DNA from: an uncultured Planctomycetaceae bacterium
GTDB lineage: Bacteria > Planctomycetota > Planctomycetia > Pirellulales > Thermoguttaceae
Assembly (NCBI GenBank): GCA_947307005.1
Contig: CAMZHY010000274.1
Span: 1 to 5,411, forward strand
Reading direction: 5' to 3'
Length of the DNA: 5,411 nucleotides
The position numbers and the translations under genes were made by a program. Below the pieces are notes generated by a model that was not told the DNA's origin, did no database searches, and saw nothing but the letters and a program-made list of their open reading frames with translations. Position 1 is the first letter of the stretch. Each line of letters begins with the position of its first letter. This document shows, piece by piece, positions 1 through 4,904 of the stretch.

Positions 1-348
1 CACGAGCCTTTTTACTTCAATCGCGTTCGCAAAGGGAGCGCGACCCATGGCGGTCTTTCCATACTAGATCTAGCGAAGTCTTTTCAGGCGCACGCGTTCA
101 TGCATCAATCTTTCACCGCGCTCTATCCAGAACTAAAAAGCTATAGTCAGCGCTTTTTACTCGACGTCTTTTTGCTAAAATACAATGAGTCAAAAGGGAA
201 GATTCCTTTGACGCCTGCCGCCGAGAAATTTGATTCATTAAGGGCGTTGCGGCAAATGAGAAAGACGCTCCGAACCGAGGCGAGGAAGGCGTTGCTAAAT
301 CGCGATATTTACTGGAAAACAAGACTGGCTTACCTGTTGGTTCGATGA
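1..348 (+). CDS. Glycosyltransferase family 2, C-terminal fragment (5' end outside window)
   Basis: The frame is open from base 1 to a TGA at 346-348 and gives 115 residues without their N-terminus. The first residues visible read YFNRVRKGSATHGG, which resembles the Y-x-x-R-x-R-x-GS segment found late in GT-A fold family 2 transferases, where donor/acceptor binding ends and the C-terminal helices begin. The rest is helical and rich in Lys/Arg (many K and R after residue 60), with no transmembrane stretch, as in cytoplasmic or membrane-associated GT2 enzymes of polysaccharide loci. The ATG at 100 is not the start, because family-like sequence continues upstream of it. The catalytic DXD lies outside the window, so donor and acceptor cannot be inferred. 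The stop overlaps the next gene's ATG (ATGA), which suggests translational coupling. Assignment rests on a short segment plus the context. Confidence 0.7.
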   Translation, partial: HEPFYFNRVRKGSATHGGLSILDLAKSFQAHAFMHQSFTALYPELKSYSQRFLLDVFLLKYNESKGKIPLTPAAEKFDSLRALRQMRKTLRTEARKALLNRDIYWKTRLAYLLVR

Positions 349-1379
349 AACGCGAAGAAACTGAAAAATACGACGTCGATTTCGTTCTCTCTTGGATGAA
401 CCCGTACGACGAAAACTGGGTTCGTGAAAAGGCGAAATATTGGGCGATCGAAATCCGAGATCCCAACTATGACGTCAATCAGGTCGCGAGATTTCGCGAT
501 TGGGACAATCTGCAATATTGGTTCCGAGGCGTCGAAAAATTTGCGCCATGGGTCAGAAAGATACATTTCGTCACGTGGGATACGGTTCCCGAATGGCTCA
601 ATCTCGACCATCCTAAGTTGCAAGTCGTTCGAGATCGGGAAATCATCCCAGGCGACAACGCCCCCTCGTTCGGTCCCAATCCCATGGAGACAAATCTTCA
701 CAGAATACCCGGAATCAGCGAGCATTTTGTCTTCTTTAACGACGATATGTTTCTTCTGGACGACGCCGCCCCTACGCTTTTCTATAAAAACGGTTTGCCT
801 CGTGAAATGGCGGTCTCCTATCCGCTCTGGAACACGAAAGAAAACGACCCGTTTCATCATATGTTGCTCACAATGACGGGCGTTATCAACTCGTTTTTCA
901 GCAAAAGAGCCGTTCAGAGAAAGCATTGGCGAAAGTGGTTTACCCCCGTTTACGGCAAACAACTAATCAACACGGTATTGACGGCGTATTTTCACGCCTT
1001 TTCGGGAATAATGGTTCCCCATCTTCCCAGCCCAATGCGGAAATCGACCTACGAGGAAGTTTGGAACGCGATTCCCGACCAGCTTATGGCGACCGCGTCG
1101 CACAGATTTCGAAACTTGGCCGACGTCACCCAATACATTTTCCGATATTGGGCGATCTGCAAGGGAGAATTCGCGCCGACAAATATCTACCGCTACGGAA
1201 AAGAGTTCTTTATGGACGAAGCTACGGTAGACTCCCTTTGCGACGTCATTCGAAACCGTCGTTTCCCCGTAATTTGCTTTAACGACAGCAAAAATATTCA
1301 AGACTTTGAAAAATGTCGCGACGCCGTCAACGCCGCGTTCCAGCAAATTCTTCCTGAAAAATCGAGTTTTGAGAAATAA
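345..1379 (+). CDS. Stealth-family sugar-1-phosphate transferase (capsular polysaccharide phosphotransferase)
   Basis: This 344-residue protein carries the conserved regions of the Stealth family, whose members (GNPTAB in animals, capsule polymerases in bacteria) move a sugar-1-phosphate from a nucleotide sugar to an acceptor hydroxyl, making a phosphodiester. CR1 is at residues 10-25 (DVDFVLSWMNPYDENW). CR2 runs from about 49 to 138: RFRDWDNLQYWFRGVEKF, the APWVRKIHFVT strand, WLNLDHP, ETNLHRIPG and the acidic FFNDDMFL. CR3 is HLPSPMRKS near 226-234, and CR4 is the short VICFND near 309-314, close to the C-terminus. CR1 departs from the common WVDG-x-D: it reads WMNPYD, keeping the second Asp (D22) but with Asn in place of the first. 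There is no signal peptide or membrane segment. The start is fixed by the ATGA overlap with the upstream gene and by CR1 beginning just after it; no clear Shine-Dalgarno is seen, so coupling is likely. Donor sugar and acceptor are unknown. Confidence 0.92.
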   Translation: MKREETEKYDVDFVLSWMNPYDENWVREKAKYWAIEIRDPNYDVNQVARFRDWDNLQYWFRGVEKFAPWVRKIHFVTWDTVPEWLNLDHPKLQVVRDREIIPGDNAPSFGPNPMETNLHRIPGISEHFVFFNDDMFLLDDAAPTLFYKNGLPREMAVSYPLWNTKENDPFHHMLLTMTGVINSFFSKRAVQRKHWRKWFTPVYGKQLINTVLTAYFHAFSGIMVPHLPSPMRKSTYEEVWNAIPDQLMATASHRFRNLADVTQYIFRYWAICKGEFAPTNIYRYGKEFFMDEATVDSLCDVIRNRRFPVICFNDSKNIQDFEKCRDAVNAAFQQILPEKSSFEK

Positions 1380-1380
1380 C

Positions 1381-1384
1381 GGAG
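1381..1384 (+). promoter_or_regulatory. Ribosome binding site deciding a GTG start
   Basis: GGAG sits 7 nt before the GTG at 1392. It supports this non-ATG start for the kinase, whose conserved N-terminal strand (IITRTPFRVSF) begins directly after it. The next in-frame ATG lies after the first GHMP motif and cannot be the start. Confidence 0.75.
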
Positions 1385-1391
1385 TCGAATC

Positions 1392-2372
1392 GTGATTATT
1401 ACGAGGACGCCCTTCCGCGTCAGTTTCTGCGGGGGAGGAACCGATTTAAGGTCGTTCTACGAACGTCGGGAAGGTTGCGTCGTCAGCGCTACGATCGACA
1501 AATACATGTATCTGTCGATTCATCCGTTCTTCGATCCTCACAAGATTTCCCTGAAATATTCTCAAAACGAACTCGTCGATAACGTCGACGAAATCAAGCA
1601 TCGGCTCCTCCGCGAGACCCTAAAACAGTTTGGAATCTCGGGAGTCGAAATAACAAGCGTCGCCGACGTTCCCGCCGGAACGGGATTAGGCTCTTCAAGC
1701 GCGTTTGCCGTGGGGTTAATTAACGCGCTCAGCGCGTACGCGACCATAAAAACGTCTAAGGCGGAAATTGCGAAAAACGCGTGCGATATCGAGATCAACC
1801 GTCTTGGTTCGCCAATCGGCAAGCAGGATCAGTATGCGGCGGCGTTCGGAGGTTTTAACTTTATCAGGTTTTTACCGGACGAAACGGTCCTCGTCGAGCC
1901 GTTAAATATCTCCGACGAAACGTTGCGAACGTTGGAACGTCGCGCGCTAACGTTCTACACGGGCAAAACGCACAACGCCGAATCTATTCTCGTCGAACAG
2001 GATAGGAACACGAGAGAATCGGAAAAGACGAAAAATCTAGAAAGAATGCGCGAACTTGCTCGAGAAGTAAAGTTCGCGCTGGAAACGGGAGATTTGGATC
2101 GATTTGGCGAAGCGTTGCACGAGAACTGGCTTCTTAAGAAAAGTTTGGCTTCGGGTATCGCAGATTCCCAAATCGACGCGCTTTACGAGACGGCGTTGCG
2201 TCATGGCGCCAAGGGCGGCAAATTGCTTGGAGCGGGAGGCGGAGGGTTCTTCTTGTTATACTGCGAAGAAGATCGGCAAGACGAATTAAGGAATAGCCTT
2301 GGTCTGAAAGAATTCCCTTTCCATTTTGAAAACGCCGGAACGACCGTCGTTTTCCGCGACGATCTTTGCTAA
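1392..2372 (+). CDS. hddA: D-glycero-alpha-D-manno-heptose 7-phosphate kinase (GHMP family)
   Basis: HddA uses ATP to phosphorylate C1 of D-glycero-D-manno-heptose 7-phosphate, giving the 1,7-bisphosphate for the GDP-heptose branch. The 326-residue product has the normal family length and all three GHMP signatures. Motif 1 is at residues 3-18 (TRTPFRVSFCGGGTDL), the ATP-binding motif 2 at 94-103 (PAGTGLGSSS), and the glycine-rich motif 3 at about 272-285 (GAKGGKLLGAGGGG). IDKYMYLSI near 35-43 and GKQDQYAAAFGG at 143-154 are typical of the HddA subgroup rather than of galactokinase or mevalonate kinase. It is soluble and cytoplasmic. It starts with GTG 12 bp after the Stealth gene, so it is probably cotranscribed with it. 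The HddC/GmhB fusion downstream supplies the next two reactions, which strongly supports the call. HddA-like kinases acting on other C7/C8 or hexose phosphates exist, so exact substrate is inferred. Confidence 0.87.
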   Translation: MIITRTPFRVSFCGGGTDLRSFYERREGCVVSATIDKYMYLSIHPFFDPHKISLKYSQNELVDNVDEIKHRLLRETLKQFGISGVEITSVADVPAGTGLGSSSAFAVGLINALSAYATIKTSKAEIAKNACDIEINRLGSPIGKQDQYAAAFGGFNFIRFLPDETVLVEPLNISDETLRTLERRALTFYTGKTHNAESILVEQDRNTRESEKTKNLERMRELAREVKFALETGDLDRFGEALHENWLLKKSLASGIADSQIDALYETALRHGAKGGKLLGAGGGGFFLLYCEEDRQDELRNSLGLKEFPFHFENAGTTVVFRDDLC

Positions 2373-2389
2373 TTCTTTTCTTAAAAGAA
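2373..2389 (+). repeat. Short AT-rich inverted repeat directly after the kinase stop
   Basis: TTCTTTT (2373-2379) and AAAAGAA (2383-2389) are a perfect 7-bp inverted repeat around a CTT loop, beginning at the base after the stop codon. The stem has one G-C pair and is not followed by a T run on the + strand, so it does not qualify as an intrinsic terminator. It could weakly protect a 3' end or be chance. Confidence 0.3.
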
Positions 2390-2488
2390 ACGACGCGCTT
2401 CTTACGTCTCGAAATATGTCGCACGTTCCTGTCGTGTTAGAAAGCAAGGAAAAGCCTTTTCGTCACGACGTTAATTGCGTCCGATTGG

Positions 2489-2517
2489 TTGACGTCAGGT
2501 CTAAACGGCGTTAGAAT
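2489..2517 (+). promoter_or_regulatory. Predicted sigma70-type promoter for the SDR, HddC/GmhB and GT32 genes
   Basis: TTGACG (2489-2494) is a 5/6 match to the -35 consensus, and TAGAAT (2512-2517) is a 5/6 match to the -10 consensus. They are separated by exactly 17 bp, the optimum spacing. Transcription would begin near 2524 and leave an untranslated leader of roughly 147 nt before the SDR ATG. The site lies in the only real intergenic space in the window. No operator or activator site was recognised beside it. It is a prediction from consensus only; the consensus derives from proteobacteria and firmicutes and may transfer imperfectly to this host. Confidence 0.55.
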
Positions 2518-2565
2518 TCAGGCGTCGGCGGAAGGAAGAAATTGCGTCGTCCCCAAGTCCTTTTT

Positions 2566-2628
2566 AACGTGAAATCGCGCGTTCGGTCGGGCGTCGTGCT
2601 TGATCCAAACCGGAATCCGAATACGCGC
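2566..2628 (+). promoter_or_regulatory. Structured 5' leader with two mutually exclusive hairpins
   Basis: GCGCGTTCGG (2577-2586) can pair with CCGAA (2617-2621) and CGCGC (2624-2628), making a 10-bp stem broken only by a TA bulge at 2622-2623. An inner CGG/CCG helix (2588-2590 with 2610-2612) extends it. The left arm is also needed by a smaller alternative hairpin, AACGTG (2566-2571) with CGCGTT (2578-2583), including one G-T pair, around a 6-nt loop. Both cannot form at once. A T5 run (2561-2565) lies just upstream. This matches no riboswitch class I recognise, and whether it regulates anything is inference. Confidence 0.3.
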
Positions 2629-2670
2629 TAAAACAAGTCTCTGAAGACTGTCTCGCTGGTTTATTTTAAG

Positions 2671-3615
2671 ATGAAAAACGTATTGGTCGCCGGGGGAGCG
2701 GGATTTATTGGCAGTCATTTGTGCGACGCTTTGCTGGCGCGCGGCGATAGGGTTTTCTGCCTTGACAATCTATCTCGAGGAACGTTAAGCAATCTCGAAA
2801 CGGCTTTTACGAGTCCCGGTTTTTCCTTCGAACGAATTGACGTCGCCAACGCGCAGACCCTTGAAGCGTTTATGAAAGACGCCAAGATTGATTACGTCTT
2901 TCACCTTGCGGCAAACTCTGATATTCAGGCGAGCGCGCGGAATCCTCAGATTGAATTCTCCGCAACATTGACGACGACCTGGTCTATTCTCTCGGCAATG
3001 CGAAACGTTGGAGTCAAAAAACTGTTCTTCGCATCGACGTCGGCAATCTATGGCGAACAAGGAGAAAGGGAATCCCGAGAGGAAGACGCGCCCGCTCCGA
3101 TTTCTTACTACGGAGCCGCCAAGGCGAGTTCTGAAGCGACGATCAGCGCGTTCTGCCACATGAACGAGATTGACGCCTGCGTTTTTCGTTTCGCCAACGT
3201 GATTGGTCCAAGGCTTACGCACGGGGTCATTTTCGACTTCATCAACAAACTGACAGCCGATCCAACGACGCTCAAAGTCCTTGGAGACGGCTCGCAGACC
3301 AAACCGTATATCCACGTTAACGATCTGATTCGCGCGATTATAAAGTTGTGCGATCAATCAAAGGGCATGAGCGTTTATAACGTGGGCGTAGAAACAAGTT
3401 CTTCAGTCTCCTTCATCGCAGAAATCGTCAGAGAAGAGATGGGGTTGTCTCAAGCGCGAATCGAATACGGAACGGAAAAAATCGGCTGGAAGGGCGACGT
3501 TCCCAGGTTTCGCTTCGATCTGACTAAAATTCACGCGACTGGATGGCGCGCCGAACGAACGTCCGACGAAGCGGTTCGACAGACCGTTAGGGAGGTTCTC
3601 CGATGCAAGCGGTAA
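2671..3615 (+). CDS. NAD-dependent sugar epimerase/dehydratase (extended SDR family)
   Basis: The 314-residue product is a full-length extended short-chain dehydrogenase/reductase of the GalE/WcaG type that acts on nucleotide sugars in the cytoplasm. The Rossmann dinucleotide motif is at residues 8-14 (GGAGFIG). An acidic D32 after the second strand points to NAD rather than NADP. HLAANSD begins near 78. The catalytic set is visible as the ASTSAIYG segment (121-128) with Ser/Thr 122-124, and Y147-x3-K151. The C-terminal sugar-binding part holds RFANVIGPR (173-181), KPYIHVNDL (211-219) and GDVPRFRFD (275-283), as in NDP-sugar 4-epimerases. The ATG is supported by the family-typical start MKNVLVAGGAGFIG, although the sequence before it is a poor ribosome site. 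The gene overlaps the HddC/GmhB gene by 13 bp, so a shared heptose pathway is plausible. Epimerisation of GDP- or UDP-linked heptose or hexose, or 4,6-dehydration, cannot be told apart from sequence alone. Confidence 0.88.
   Translation: MKNVLVAGGAGFIGSHLCDALLARGDRVFCLDNLSRGTLSNLETAFTSPGFSFERIDVANAQTLEAFMKDAKIDYVFHLAANSDIQASARNPQIEFSATLTTTWSILSAMRNVGVKKLFFASTSAIYGEQGERESREEDAPAPISYYGAAKASSEATISAFCHMNEIDACVFRFANVIGPRLTHGVIFDFINKLTADPTTLKVLGDGSQTKPYIHVNDLIRAIIKLCDQSKGMSVYNVGVETSSSVSFIAEIVREEMGLSQARIEYGTEKIGWKGDVPRFRFDLTKIHATGWRAERTSDEAVRQTVREVLRCKR
3590..3596 (+). promoter_or_regulatory. Strong ribosome binding site inside the end of the SDR gene
   Basis: GGGAGGT lies in the last SDR codons, with its GGAGG core (3591-3595) 7 nt before the ATG at 3603. 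It is the best Shine-Dalgarno match in the window. It confirms the 13-bp gene overlap, and the fusion protein can initiate independently of, or coupled to, SDR translation. Confidence 0.8.
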
Positions 3616-4904
3616 TTATGGCTGGCGGAAAAGGAACAAGGCTCGCGTCTGTAACGCGAGACCTGATCCCCAAGCCAATGGTTCCTTTCTGCGGAAAACC
3701 TCTGATTGAAAGGATCATAGAACGTCTTGCGGCGAACGGAGTCCGCGACGTCGTCGTCTGCGTCGGCTATCTAGGCGAACAAATAACCTCTTATTTTTCG
3801 GAAACAAGGGTAAGCGGCGTGAACCTTCGTTTCGTCTCTGAGACGGAACCGTTAGGATCCGCAGGCGCTCTTTATTACGCCAAGGAATATCTTTCAGAAG
3901 ACTTTCTTTTCGTCTACGGCGATTTGATCTTCGACGTGGATATTGCGCGAATGTTTCGCTTCCATCGATCTAAGAATGGACTGGCGACTCTCTTCGTTCA
4001 TCCCAATTCTCATCCCTACGATTCCGATCTCGTACGCTGCGACGAAGAAGGACGCGTCTTGGGATTTGAGTACAAAGATAGGGAGCAGAATTGCGACTAC
4101 GCGAACCTAGTCAACGCGGGAATGGCGATCTTCTCCCCGGAGATATTTCAGTTTCTTCCGAAACCCCAAAAAATTTCCCTCGAAGAGGGACTCCTAGCAG
4201 ACGCGCTCCTCGCGGGAAATGAGCTTTGGTCATACCGCTCTCCCGAATTTATAAAAGACGTCGGGACCCCCGATCGGCTCGTGGAGGCGGAGCGGGAATG
4301 GGAGTCGGGCAAAATCGCCGCTAGAAACCTCAAAAATCGACAAAAAGCGATTTTTCTCGACCGCGACGGAACGATTAACGAATTCGTCGGGCTTGTAACC
4401 TCTCCCGATCAAATTCGTCTAATCCCCAGCGCCGCCGAGGCGATACGCCTCATTAATCGTTCCGGTTATCTAGCGATCGTCGCGACAAATCAACCCGTAG
4501 TCGCCCGAGGAGAATGTTCGCTAGATGAATTGAGCGCCATCCATAGACGTCTGGACGCGCTCCTTGGAAACGAAGGCGCGTTCCTCGACGACCTCGTCTT
4601 TTGTCCTCACCACCCTGACAAAGGTTACCCTGGTGAAATTCCTCAATTTAAGATTGAATGCGACTGTCGAAAACCTAAGCCGGGAATGTTGACGTCTGCG
4701 GCGAAAAAGTACAATATCGATCTGAACGTCTCGTGGATGATTGGCGACGCGGAAATGGACGTCGCCGCTGGAATAAACGCCGGAACTAAAACGGCTCTCG
4801 TCCACAGTCGCGCGACGAAAAAAGCGTTCGACCTTCGCCCCACCCTAGAATGCGAACGACTTATCGACGCTGTTAGAATCATCTTAGACCAAGAGAAGCC
4901 TTAA
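3603..4904 (+). CDS. hddC/gmhB: Bifunctional heptose-1-phosphate nucleotidyltransferase / heptose-1,7-bisphosphate 7-phosphatase
   Basis: This 433-residue protein joins two consecutive heptose-pathway enzymes. Residues 1-235 are a sugar-1-phosphate nucleotidyltransferase: AGGKGTRL (7-14), K24-P25, the metal-binding YGD (105-107), VNAGMAIF (170-177) and KDVGTP (218-223). This resembles HddC, which makes GDP-D-glycero-alpha-D-manno-heptose. After a short charged linker (about 236-248), residues 249-433 are a GmhB-type HAD-IIIA phosphatase. It has FLDRDGTIN (251-259, nucleophile D253 and acid/base D255), ATNQP (294-298), the zinc ligands C334/H336 and C353/C355, the Lys motif CRKPKPGM (355-362), and IGDAEMD (380-386). 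All catalytic positions look intact in both halves, so both should be active. The phosphatase acts first (7-phosphate removal), then the nucleotidyltransferase, so the domain order is the reverse of the reaction order. Fusions of this type are known to exist. GDP as nucleotide is inferred from HddC; another NTP cannot be excluded. Confidence 0.88.
   Translation: MQAVIMAGGKGTRLASVTRDLIPKPMVPFCGKPLIERIIERLAANGVRDVVVCVGYLGEQITSYFSETRVSGVNLRFVSETEPLGSAGALYYAKEYLSEDFLFVYGDLIFDVDIARMFRFHRSKNGLATLFVHPNSHPYDSDLVRCDEEGRVLGFEYKDREQNCDYANLVNAGMAIFSPEIFQFLPKPQKISLEEGLLADALLAGNELWSYRSPEFIKDVGTPDRLVEAEREWESGKIAARNLKNRQKAIFLDRDGTINEFVGLVTSPDQIRLIPSAAEAIRLINRSGYLAIVATNQPVVARGECSLDELSAIHRRLDALLGNEGAFLDDLVFCPHHPDKGYPGEIPQFKIECDCRKPKPGMLTSAAKKYNIDLNVSWMIGDAEMDVAAGINAGTKTALVHSRATKKAFDLRPTLECERLIDAVRIILDQEKP

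Larger units (their letters stand above)
2373..2670 (+). other. Non-coding gap: promoter plus long leader between kinase and SDR genes
   Basis: This 298-bp stretch is the only sizeable gap in an otherwise overlapping or tightly packed gene row. The + frames hold only short unrecognisable open stretches (for example 2416-2514, 32 codons, no ribosome site). A 66-codon minus-strand frame at 2518-2718 runs into the start of the SDR gene and has no recognisable features. What can be supported is a sigma70-like promoter at 2489-2517 and, downstream, a leader of about 147 nt with inverted repeats. It divides the window into two transcription units: genes 1-3, and a second unit starting at the SDR gene. 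Read-through from upstream remains possible, since no convincing terminator is seen. Confidence 0.6.

Noticed and set aside
100..348. Taking ATG at 100 as the start of a small 82-residue protein
   Set aside because: The frame is open back to base 1 and the upstream residues fit the end of a GT2 enzyme, so this is an internal methionine of a truncated gene.
330..962. 210-codon open frame on the minus strand
   Set aside because: It lies opposite the Stealth gene, whose forward product has clear conserved regions; the reverse product has no recognisable motif.
2373..2400. Intrinsic terminator after the kinase gene
   Set aside because: The inverted repeat is almost all A/T and lacks the trailing T run, so it is recorded only as a repeat.
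2416..2514. Possible 32-residue small protein in the gap
   Set aside because: No ribosome site, no recognisable features, and it overlaps the predicted promoter.
2527..2538. GGCGGAAGGAAG as an ops/JUMPstart-like RfaH element
   Set aside because: It matches only the first five bases of the GGCGGTAG-type core, and the rest of the element is absent.
2532..2565. Attenuator terminator from AAGGA/TCCTT followed by T5
   Set aside because: The stem is only 5 bp with a loop of about 21 nt, too weak to support a terminator call.
2518..2718. 66-codon minus-strand frame covering the leader
   Set aside because: It runs into the conserved start of the SDR gene on the other strand and its product has no recognisable motif; it is probably a chance frame.
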